The position numbers were made by a program, and so were the translations under genes. Shown piece after piece: positions 1 through 5,951 of a stretch of DNA of 12,225 nt (position 1 is the stretch's first letter; every line of letters starts with the position of its first letter). This DNA comes from Burkholderiales bacterium (lineage in GTDB: Bacteria > Pseudomonadota > Gammaproteobacteria > Burkholderiales > Burkholderiaceae_A): contig JAURFZ010000035.1 of assembly GCA_030834045.1 (NCBI GenBank), forward strand, positions 1 to 12,225. The letters run 5' to 3'. Under the pieces are notes generated by a model. That model saw only the letters and a program-made list of their open reading frames with translations. It was not told the DNA's origin and ran no database searches.

Positions 1-564
1 CTGGTCTTGGGCAAATCGGTAGACGGCCTGAAGAGGAACAACCTCATCGTCCTCCCCGTGAATAAGGGCGCAGGGGTTACCCAGGTTGGCAGGCGTAAGC
101 CGGGTCACTGCCAGCCCAATCAGGATGCAGGCCTGAAGGTTGATGGGCATCAGACCGAGCGAGAGCCGTCTGTCGGACCACTGGTGGGCAATGAAACTGG
201 CAACCGCAGCACCAAACGAAAAGCCACCCATCCAGCGACGTTGCCCAACCAGACCCGCATAGCGGACCTCGGCCCATTGCCAGGCCGCCCAGAGGTCTTC
301 CTGCTCACCTTCGCCATTGGCATGGCTGCCCTGGCTTTGTCCAACCCCACGAAAATTAGGGCGTATGCAGACCAGACCCTGCTCCGCAAAGGCGCGAACC
401 AGGGTCTGGACCACCTTGTGGTCAAGGTTGCCACCAAAGAGAGGATGGGGATGGGCAATGACAGCAATTCCAAGGGGCTTACCTGTCTGCCCGGGATGAT
501 CGACGGCCAGCTCCAGGTTGCCGGCAGGACCCTGAATGACGAGCCGTTCAGTCTGGGCGTTCAA
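1..564 (-). CDS. Alpha/beta hydrolase (dienelactone-hydrolase-like), C-terminus cut by window edge
   Basis: This is a predicted soluble serine hydrolase of the alpha/beta superfamily (COG2945-like); its substrate cannot be told from sequence. The 188 visible residues read from a TTG at 564. Residues 38-46 (HPHPLFGGN) form the oxyanion-side loop typical of this group, S116 in GGFSFGAA (113-120) is the nucleophile in a GxSxG elbow, and D172 or D173 in GEDDEVVP is the likely acid. The catalytic His would lie beyond the left edge. The TTG start is chosen because an in-frame TGA sits at 619-621, no ATG or GTG follows it, and relatives often begin with MNAQT. I see no clear ribosome binding site before it. 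It lies 38 bases downstream of the ferredoxin gene on the same strand and is probably co-transcribed. The family is secure; the exact start is less so. Confidence 0.88.
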   Translation of the reverse strand, partial: MNAQTERLVIQGPAGNLELAVDHPGQTGKPLGIAVIAHPHPLFGGNLDHKVVQTLVRAFAEQGLVCIRPNFRGVGQSQGSHANGEGEQEDLWAAWQWAEVRYAGLVGQRRWMGGFSFGAAVASFIAHQWSDRRLSLGLMPINLQACILIGLAVTRLTPANLGNPCALIHGEDDEVVPLQAVYRFAQDQ

Positions 565-602
565 ACGGTCGTGGGCAGTGGGTTCGACAACGGGGCTCGA
601 AA

Positions 603-911
603 TTAAATGCGCAGCCGCTCAACCGTTTCACCGCCAATAAGATGGCGATCGACGATTTCGTCAATATCTGCAGTATCGACGTAGCGATACCAGGTGCCTT
701 CAGGGTAGACCACCAAGACCGGACCCTCGGAGCAGCGGTCAAGGCAGCCCGCCCGGTTGGCCCGAACTTTCCCAGGGCCATGGGCATTGGCGGCCTGAAG
801 CCTCGCCTTAGCATGGGCATGAGCATTGGCTGCACCAAGTTCGGCACAGCATTCGGCACCGCCATCGCGCTGGTTGATACAGAAAAAAACATGACGCTTG
901 AAATAAGACAT
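603..911 (-). CDS. Thioredoxin-like [2Fe-2S] ferredoxin domain protein
   Basis: A small (102 residue) cytoplasmic electron-transfer protein of the thioredoxin-fold [2Fe-2S] ferredoxin type (COG3411-like, related to the NuoE fold). Cluster ligands are visible as C11, C21 or C22, C56 and C60: the N-terminal FFCINQRDGG segment carries the first, AECCAE the second, and AGCLDRC the last two, followed by the typical GPVLVVYPEGTWY strand. The ATG at 911 is preferred over the more distant in-frame start at 992, because homologs begin just before the first Cys strand and the longer form would run deep into the preceding gene. It begins 17 bases after the VanZ-like gene ends and is followed by the alpha/beta hydrolase. 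Its redox partner is unknown. Four well-placed cysteines make the family call strong. Confidence 0.9.
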   Translation of the reverse strand: MSYFKRHVFFCINQRDGGAECCAELGAANAHAHAKARLQAANAHGPGKVRANRAGCLDRCSEGPVLVVYPEGTWYRYVDTADIDEIVDRHLIGGETVERLRI

Positions 912-928
912 GTCGTATTTTACTTTGC

Positions 929-2137
929 TTATCGCAAACCACGTTGACCAAGGTTTTGGGTCGATGGCTGACCAGCGATGGTCAGCATCCAAATAAGAAA
1001 GGCCAGTGGCCAGACCTCAAAGCAGAAATAGGCAAGCCCTTGTAGATTGGACCAGTGTCGGGCCCCCCACCCGGTCAGGGCGGGGGCGCTTTCCAAGGAG
1101 CCAAGACTTGCCGAAAGGCCAAGCGCAAGCCCGATGAGCACCACCCCGAGCTTGGCGAGCCCGCGCTCTTCCAATACGAAGGCTGCCGCCCCAATCAATC
1201 CCGCCAGAAATAAACCGGTTTGAACCCCTGGGTTAAGCCAGCCGTGCAGGGCAGTAAGCAAAAGTGAGGTGTCCTCCGAGGCGCCAGGCGAGAGCTGCCA
1301 TATCCAGAAACCTCGAATGAGTACCGCTATAAAGAGCGTGAGGCCAAGCACCATCGACCACTGCGCCTGCAGTCGATTGGCCCATGCGCTACCAAGCCCT
1401 AAAAGGGTAAGCCGTATAAGCACCGCCAGGCAGATCAGATGGCTTGCTGTAAGGGCTGCCTCAAGCGCAATCATTGCACCGCCTCCTGCACTTAGAGCAA
1501 AGACTTGCGTCGACAAGCCAAGGGCGGCCAGAGAACTGCGTGACATGGCAAGCCAGGGACTCTGACCGCTCGCCTGTGCAAAAAACCATAGGCCCATCAG
1601 GCCAAGACCAATCGGCCAGCCCCCCGGCAAAGGTGTCATGCAGATCACGCCACGAAAAGGGCGGCGCTGGCTCTGGTGGATGCTCTGCACGCGTCGACCC
1701 AAGGCCCAGAGCAGTGCGCCTGCAAGACCACCCAGGCCATTGGTAAGAAGGTCGAGCCACTGGGCGCGCCGGGTGGGCAGGTAGGTCTGCAGGCATTCCA
1801 TTAAAAAAGATAGGCAGAAGCAGAGCAGAATCGCCTTGAGCATCGGGACATAGATAGGGCTTGCACCCTGGCTCCTTTGATGTTTCAGCCGACTAAAAAG
1901 GCTCGCCCAGACCAGACCCATTGGAATGTAGGCCAGCAGGTTCGACCAGATATCGAACTGGGTTCGGTAGCGCGGCAGATCGTCGAAGAGAAAGGCCCAG
2001 GGCAGACCCGGGGCGGCCTGCCAGCCGCCAAAAGGAAAGAGGCTTACGCTGATGAGCGCAAGCCCATAGCTGAGGGCTACCAGCCATAGACCCCAGGGGC
2101 TAGACCCTTTTGACGGAAGTCGGCGGCTTGCTCGCAT
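929..2137 (-). CDS. VanZ-like integral membrane protein
   Basis: A 402-residue inner-membrane protein. The N-terminal third carries the VanZ-like signature: an LLAYIPMGL helix near residues 67-75, then E114xxQ117 in MECLQTYLPTRR, D129 and N133 in the DLLTNGLGGLAG segment. After a basic loop near residue 150 come several further hydrophobic segments, so it is longer than a minimal VanZ domain protein. VanZ-family proteins were named for a minor teicoplanin-resistance role, but chromosomal members like this have no settled function. The reading frame stays open to 2539 on the minus strand, but that extension overlaps coaX and looks non-native, so the ATG at 2137 is chosen. An AAGGGG lies almost directly against that ATG, closer than ideal. 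It is divergent from coaX and leads the ferredoxin and hydrolase genes. Confidence 0.85.
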   Translation of the reverse strand: MRASRRLPSKGSSPWGLWLVALSYGLALISVSLFPFGGWQAAPGLPWAFLFDDLPRYRTQFDIWSNLLAYIPMGLVWASLFSRLKHQRSQGASPIYVPMLKAILLCFCLSFLMECLQTYLPTRRAQWLDLLTNGLGGLAGALLWALGRRVQSIHQSQRRPFRGVICMTPLPGGWPIGLGLMGLWFFAQASGQSPWLAMSRSSLAALGLSTQVFALSAGGGAMIALEAALTASHLICLAVLIRLTLLGLGSAWANRLQAQWSMVLGLTLFIAVLIRGFWIWQLSPGASEDTSLLLTALHGWLNPGVQTGLFLAGLIGAAAFVLEERGLAKLGVVLIGLALGLSASLGSLESAPALTGWGARHWSNLQGLAYFCFEVWPLAFLIWMLTIAGQPSTQNLGQRGLR

Positions 2138-2185
2138 GCCCCTTATGATGCCAAGGTCCCAGACTAAATGGCGAGGCGCAGTTTT
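2138..2185. promoter_or_regulatory. Short divergent intergenic region between VanZ-like gene and coaX
   Basis: Only 48 bases separate the two outward-facing start codons, so promoters for both genes must lie here or inside the opposite gene. A TATGAT at 2144-2149 on the plus strand is one mismatch from a sigma-70 -10 box and would give coaX a leader of roughly 30 bases. The nearest good -35-like word, TTGACG at 2110-2115, is 28 bases away, which is too far. I therefore regard this only as a possible promoter position, with no operator or riboswitch visible. Confidence 0.25.
2173..2176 (+). promoter_or_regulatory. Ribosome binding site deciding the coaX start
   Basis: GAGG at 2173-2176 sits nine bases before the ATG at 2186. 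It lies inside the alternative reading from the ATG at 2168, which has no such site, so it favours the shorter start. Confidence 0.6.
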
Positions 2186-3106
2186 ATGAACGATCTGCTT
2201 GTCGATATGGGCAATACCGCAGTGAAATGGTGCCTTGCTAAGCCCAAGGGCCAAAGGCTTGGGGTCATGCACTCGATGCCCTGGGGCTCCGTTGCGTCGA
2301 GTCCCACAGCCGTGGCAAGGTCGATAGCAAGGGAAATGGCGCAGCAGATCCTTTCTGGTTCCTCGGCTGCATCGACTGAAAGAAATGCCCGAAAGTTTGA
2401 GCTGATCTATTGCTCGGTTGCCCCAGTCGAGCGAACCCAAGCCCTGGTTGAGGCGGTCTGCAAGACCCTGCAATGCCAGGCCAGGCCATTTTTCAGCCAG
2501 GCAAAGGTGACTCTCAGCCCTGAAGCGCTGCCAGTCCATTTGGGTGGTGGGTGCGAGCTTTTAAACAGCTACAAGAGGCCTAGGCAACTCGGCTCGGATC
2601 GTTGGGCAGCGCTTTTGGGTCTTGTGGCGAGCCCAGCCCTTTGGCGAGGGCTGGTTGCGGCCGATGGGCAGGCTTATGGCCTGGTGGTTTTGGTTTCCGC
2701 AGGTACGGCCACCGTAATGGACTGGCTCGGCATCGACTCCGTATCAAGCCAAGGGACGATCCGCTTTTGTTTTCAAGGGGGAACCATTCGGCCTGGCTAT
2801 GGCCTGATGGCCTCGGCTTTAGGCCAGTCGGCTGCAGGCTTAGGACCTGAAAGCCCCGCGGTGACAAGAAGAGCTATGCAGGCAGGCATTGCCCAGGCAG
2901 AGGTCTCGGGGGTTTTCTCTCGAGGTAAGCCAGACCTTGTTGTGGTGCATGGGGGTTATGCCCGTCAGTGGCTCAAGGACTTTCGTCATGCCGCTGGGGC
3001 GACAGGCCAAAGCGCTTTGGATGGCCAGATGGGGGGGGCTATCGTGGTGCATGCCCAAGGCCTGGTCTTGCAAGGCCTTAGAGCCTGGAGGCAGACACAG
3101 CTTTAG
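2186..3106 (+). CDS. coaX: Type III pantothenate kinase
   Basis: Phosphorylates pantothenate in the first step of coenzyme A synthesis, in the cytoplasm; type III enzymes use the ASKHA fold and need a monovalent cation. Visible motifs in the 306 residues: DMGNT at 7-11 (phosphate loop), LGSDRW at 135-140 with the Asp expected to be catalytic, SAGTATVMD at 171-179 (nucleotide-binding loop; the leading Asp seen in many relatives is Ser here, as I recall for other betaproteobacterial members), GGTIRPGYGLM at 198-208, and HGGYAR near 255. The protein is longer than the common ~250-260 residues, mostly through a segment around residues 36-72. The ATG at 2186 is preferred to that at 2168 because of the GAGG site and the family-typical start just before the DxGNT motif. 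It is the only plus-strand gene in the window, and its TAG overlaps the stop of the ferritin-like gene. Confidence 0.93.
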   Translation: MNDLLVDMGNTAVKWCLAKPKGQRLGVMHSMPWGSVASSPTAVARSIAREMAQQILSGSSAASTERNARKFELIYCSVAPVERTQALVEAVCKTLQCQARPFFSQAKVTLSPEALPVHLGGGCELLNSYKRPRQLGSDRWAALLGLVASPALWRGLVAADGQAYGLVVLVSAGTATVMDWLGIDSVSSQGTIRFCFQGGTIRPGYGLMASALGQSAAGLGPESPAVTRRAMQAGIAQAEVSGVFSRGKPDLVVVHGGYARQWLKDFRHAAGATGQSALDGQMGGAIVVHAQGLVLQGLRAWRQTQL

Positions 3107-3966
3107 GGGGCTGACGCCCCTGTGGCAAACGATTTGCGAAAGCGGTTGAGTTCTTGCACCGTGCCAAAAGGCTGTTCAAAGAGCAGGGAGAGATTGTGCA
3201 AGATGCGCTCGGCAACCTTTTTCTCCCAGCCCGCATCGAACTGAATTTGTTCATCGAGCCATCTCTCGAGCCAACCAGGCTCGGGAAGCCGGCTTTGCAC
3301 GGTGTCATTGGGAAAGAGCGCCTCGTTGACATGCAGGTTAGTTGGATGCAAGGCCTTGGCCGTTCGATGGGCCGAGGCCATGAGTACACCAATTTTTGAA
3401 AAGGCTGTGCGAGCCGAGTCGCCCACCTGGGCAAGTGCCTTTTTCATGTAGCGAAGGTAGGCGCCCCCGTGCCTCGCCTCGTCTTTGGCGATGGTCTCGT
3501 AAATTTGTTTGATGACGGGCTCGCTGTGCCATTGCGCGGCACAACGGTACCAATGGTTGAGGCGAATCTCGCCGCAAAAATGCAGCATAAGCGTCTCGAG
3601 GGCGGGAGCCGGGTCAAACTCAAAGCGAACGGCATGAAGCTCGGCCTCGGTCGGCAGAAAGTCAGGTCGAAACCGCCGCAGGTATTCCATTAAAACCAGG
3701 CTGTGTTTCTGCTCTTCGTAGAACCAGACAGACATGAATGCCGAGAAGTCGCTGTCATGTCGATTGTCGCGAAGAAACATTTCGGTGGCGGGCAGGGCAG
3801 CCCACTCGGTAATGGCATTCATTTTGATGGTGAGCGCCTGCTCGTCACTCAGCCGAGTGGCATCGAACTGCGACCAGTGAATGTCATTTTCTAAATCCCA
3901 GCGCACGCGCTCAAAGGCACGAAAGAGTTCGGGATAAAGCATGTGGTGGGCGGAGATTGACTTCAT
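3103..3966 (-). CDS. Ferritin-like diiron protein (acyl-ACP-desaturase-like four-helix fold)
   Basis: A 287-residue, probably cytoplasmic protein whose sequence fits a ferritin-like diiron carboxylate fold. Ligand candidates are E54 (AITEW), E85xxH88 (EEQKH), E133 (CGEIRLNH) and E163xxH166 (DEARH), i.e. one acid, ExxH, one acid, ExxH. This is the pattern of acyl-ACP desaturases and related O2-activating diiron enzymes. I know of very similar uncharacterised proteins in betaproteobacteria, but no assigned reaction. The ATG at 3966 has only a poor AAAGAG close to it; a second in-frame ATG at residue 9 is possible. It starts 22 bases after the NTF2-like gene, so it may be the last gene of the lipid cluster and could supply an oxygen-dependent step; that role is inference. 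Its stop overlaps the coaX stop by four bases. Confidence 0.85.
   Translation of the reverse strand: MKSISAHHMLYPELFRAFERVRWDLENDIHWSQFDATRLSDEQALTIKMNAITEWAALPATEMFLRDNRHDSDFSAFMSVWFYEEQKHSLVLMEYLRRFRPDFLPTEAELHAVRFEFDPAPALETLMLHFCGEIRLNHWYRCAAQWHSEPVIKQIYETIAKDEARHGGAYLRYMKKALAQVGDSARTAFSKIGVLMASAHRTAKALHPTNLHVNEALFPNDTVQSRLPEPGWLERWLDEQIQFDAGWEKKVAERILHNLSLLFEQPFGTVQELNRFRKSFATGASAP
3106..3121. terminator. Possible hairpin at the convergent gene ends
   Basis: GGGGC (3107-3111), a TGAC loop and GCCCC (3116-3120) form a perfect five-pair stem, extendable by one G-T pair (3106/3121). It lies right after the coaX stop and within the last codons of the opposing ferritin-like gene. There is no T-tract on either strand, so it is a weak candidate terminator, perhaps only a stem slowing both polymerases. 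Confidence 0.3.
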
Positions 3967-3988
3967 AACTCTTTATTTTATGCATCTT

Positions 3989-4492
3989 TCAAGTCATGTT
4001 GGTGACAAGTGCGGCGCGAGCAACCCTTTGACGAAGGTAGCGAACACCCCATGACAAGGCGCCAAACGATTCAAAAAGCGAGGCGGCGTCCCAGTGGTCT
4101 TCGTGACGGGTTATTAGGCCTGTCCTGCTGTCCACAAGAAGCCAACTGGTTCCCGCAATGGCTCGCATGGGCTTGCCCGGCCCCACAGCAAATCGAAACA
4201 CCCAGCGCGCCGCCAGTTCAAGCGGCTCCCCGTCCGGCCTGGTCTCACCCTCTGGGGGCAACGAGGTCACCTCGGCGATGACCAGGTCGGTAAAGCAAGG
4301 CGCGTGAAGATTAAGAAACATGCTCCGGTAGGCCTGAGCAATAGCCTTGCGTCCTTTAAGGCTATGAAAGGGGTCCGAGAAGTCGCAGTCCGTTGCGTAG
4401 AGGCCCATAAAGTGGTCCACCGTCTCGGGTGTAAGCGTTAGAGCCCGGCGTATGAATTCCGCCTTCCAGCCGTTGTTGTCAATGGTCGTCAC
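3989..4492 (-). CDS. NTF2 / SnoaL-like protein of the lipid-modification cluster
   Basis: A 167-residue protein with an NTF2-like cone fold, as in SnoaL, ketosteroid isomerase and limonene hydrolase. Supporting features: a LYATDCDFSDPFH segment at 31-43 followed by LKGRKAIAQAY, a W-V-F-R-F strand near 97-101, and HEDHWDAASLF near 130-140. All are typical of the NTF2 proteins found beside DUF1365 and CFA-like genes. The fold often forms a hydrophobic pocket, so a lipid or acyl ligand is plausible, but no activity is established. The frame stays open into the SDR gene, but the GTG at 4492 is preferred: it has AAGGG eight bases upstream, and it falls five bases after the SDR stop. It is not exported. 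The family call is good; the function is unknown. Confidence 0.85.
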   Translation of the reverse strand: MTTIDNNGWKAEFIRRALTLTPETVDHFMGLYATDCDFSDPFHSLKGRKAIAQAYRSMFLNLHAPCFTDLVIAEVTSLPPEGETRPDGEPLELAARWVFRFAVGPGKPMRAIAGTSWLLVDSRTGLITRHEDHWDAASLFESFGALSWGVRYLRQRVARAALVTNMT

Positions 4493-4497
4493 GGTGG

Positions 4498-5346
4498 CTA
4501 CCCTTGGCGTAACCGCCCCACAAGCCGAAAGTAAAGGCCATAGGGTAGGCAACGCAACAATTTGAGAATGAGGGTGAAACGACGAGGATAGTGGATTTCA
4601 AAATCACCCTTTGCAAGGCCTTTGAGCGTGTAGCGAGCCGCATCCTCCGGGCTTAACAGGGCGGGCATTGCGAAGTCATTCTGGGCCGTCAGCCGGGTTT
4701 TTACAAAGCCTGGAAGCACTAGGCTTACTCCAATGCCTCGTGGGCGAAGCTCCAGGTAGTTAATTTCCGCAAGCTGATTGAGTGCTGCTTTTCCTGCACC
4801 GTAGGCCATGGCCAGAGGAAGTCCGCGATATCCCGCAACGCTAGACACCCAGACCCAGTGGGGCTGTCGCGAAGGGCTTGGGTTGTCCTGCCAGAGCTTG
4901 AGAACCTGATGCAACCCATAGTAGCAGGACAAAAGATTAATACGCAGCGTTTTCTCGGCCTCATTCGGGTCGAAGTTCCAGGACTGCATGGGCGAGTAGA
5001 CACCCGCGACCCAAAAGACAACATCGGGAACAAGGCCTGCGCGATCAAGGTACGCGCAGGCCGAGCCAAGGCTCTCAGGCTGCGCAATGTCGCAGGCCAG
5101 TTTGCAGACCTCTGCCTGCGGAAAGGCCTCACTTAGACGGTCGGCCCGCCGGGCTGAGACAACAAGTCGCGCGCCCCTGGCTAAGAGCTCCTGACCCAAG
5201 GCAAGTCCAATGCCTTCGGAGCCACCCACCAGCCAGACGGTTCGATTGGCCCAGTCTTTAATGGGATCGTTAAGTGGACGAAAGGGCTCGAGAAGGCTGG
5301 GCACCGAGGCCTTCGCCTTAAAGGCTGGAGAAGTCAAAGGGTTCAA
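4498..5346 (-). CDS. Short-chain dehydrogenase/reductase
   Basis: A classical SDR oxidoreductase of 282 residues, expected to use NAD(P)H in the cytoplasm. The Rossmann glycine motif is GGSEGIG at 41-47, D86 follows strand 4 (CDIA), the usual NAG appears as VAG near 113-115, the structural Asn is N137 (RINLLS), and the catalytic set is S168/S169 with Y182xxxK186 (YGAGK). Basic R65ARR after the second strand hints at NADP preference. The C-terminus (RRFTLILKLL to VGRLR) is basic and hydrophobic and may touch the membrane. The TTG at 5346 overlaps the DUF3833 stop as TTGA. A GTG at 5304 with an AAGG before it is a real alternative and would drop 14 residues that are not part of the fold. In this cluster it probably oxidises or reduces a lipid intermediate (inference). 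Confidence 0.9.
   Translation of the reverse strand: MNPLTSPAFKAKASVPSLLEPFRPLNDPIKDWANRTVWLVGGSEGIGLALGQELLARGARLVVSARRADRLSEAFPQAEVCKLACDIAQPESLGSACAYLDRAGLVPDVVFWVAGVYSPMQSWNFDPNEAEKTLRINLLSCYYGLHQVLKLWQDNPSPSRQPHWVWVSSVAGYRGLPLAMAYGAGKAALNQLAEINYLELRPRGIGVSLVLPGFVKTRLTAQNDFAMPALLSPEDAARYTLKGLAKGDFEIHYPRRFTLILKLLRCLPYGLYFRLVGRLRQG
4501..4505 (-). promoter_or_regulatory. Ribosome binding site deciding the GTG start of the NTF2-like gene
   Basis: AAGGG on the minus strand, eight bases before the GTG at 4492. It lies within the last codons of the upstream SDR gene, which suggests translational coupling and argues against the longer ATG reading from 4552. Confidence 0.55.
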
Positions 5347-5951
5347 GGCGTGCTTTGACGACGAAAGGAGAGTGTGACCTCTCCCAGACGGATACCGAAC
5401 TTGCTAAAGACGGCTCGGTTCATAAGCACCTCGTTGTCCACCAGCACCATCCAGTCGTCAAACTGCATCTCAATGGTTCGACCATCAATGGGCACAGCCA
5501 AGGTGTAGCCCCACTGAAGCGCATTGCCCGAGAGCCTACCCTGTGCCTGGCCAACGACATCGTCTGCCTCCCCAATCCACTGGGCGGGCCCTACTTTCTT
5601 TAGCCGCCAGACACGCCGTTGCTTCTCACCGTCAGACCAGACGAAGCGCTCATCAAGCTCACCACGGTCCCCTTCAAAGCGGCCCTCAATTTCCACGATG
5701 AAGCGGCGGGTAATACGGCCAAAGCGATCTTGCACAATGCCCCAGCCCTTCGTCTGGCCCGCAAAGTATTGTTCAAGGTCGAGCACGGGCTTTTCTGCCG
5801 CATAGTCTTCAAGTTTCGGGCTCGCGCAGCCCGAGAGCCCAAGACTGACGGTTAGGCCCATGAGGCCCAGAAAAATAAAGCGACGCAAGCCTGCGGCAAG
5901 TCGGGGCAGTTTAAGGGGCAGGGTGGTGGGCAGGTGGCGGGGAGAGAGCAT
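5343..5951 (-). CDS. DUF3833 family lipoprotein
   Basis: A predicted lipoprotein of 202 residues. Basic residues (R23, R24) precede a hydrophobic stretch and a lipobox LSGC ending at C42, leaving a mature part of about 160 residues. That part has the DUF3833 pattern: a F-A-G-Q-T-K-G-W-G segment near 63-71, ERFVWSDGE near 101-109, EADDVVGQAQG at 128-138, GNALQWGY at 142-149, and FDDWM at 164-168. The fold appears all-beta; its function is unknown, though the family travels with CFA-like and DUF1365 genes. The ATG at 5951 has a strong AAGGAG seven bases upstream, so it is preferred over the longer frame to 6035. The gene overlaps the MFS gene by 41 bases. The presence of Arg-Phe-free small residues after Cys (A-S-P) does not look like an inner-membrane retention signal. 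Confidence 0.9.
   Translation of the reverse strand: MLSPRHLPTTLPLKLPRLAAGLRRFIFLGLMGLTVSLGLSGCASPKLEDYAAEKPVLDLEQYFAGQTKGWGIVQDRFGRITRRFIVEIEGRFEGDRGELDERFVWSDGEKQRRVWRLKKVGPAQWIGEADDVVGQAQGRLSGNALQWGYTLAVPIDGRTIEMQFDDWMVLVDNEVLMNRAVFSKFGIRLGEVTLSFRRQSTP

Noticed and set aside
7..606. Long plus-strand open frame of 199 codons
   Set aside because: It lies opposite the alpha/beta hydrolase, whose minus-strand frame shows catalytic motifs; the plus-strand translation is low in family-like features and rich in residues expected from an antisense shadow.
2110..2149. TTGACG and TATGAT as a sigma-70 promoter for coaX
   Set aside because: The spacing is 28 bases instead of about 17, so they cannot act as a pair; only the TATGAT is kept as a weak possibility.
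2138..2539. N-terminal extension of the VanZ-like protein into coaX
   Set aside because: The extra 134 residues are Cys/His/Arg-rich and match no family, and they are fully antisense to a well-supported coaX.
3967..3988. AT-rich spacer before the ferritin-like gene as a promoter
   Set aside because: The best -10-like word on the minus strand is about six bases from the start codon and has no fitting -35, so it would not leave room for a ribosome binding site.
4493..4552. Longer NTF2-like start at the ATG at 4552
   Set aside because: It overlaps the SDR C-terminus by 55 bases, whereas the GTG at 4492 has a good AAGGG and starts just after the SDR stop.
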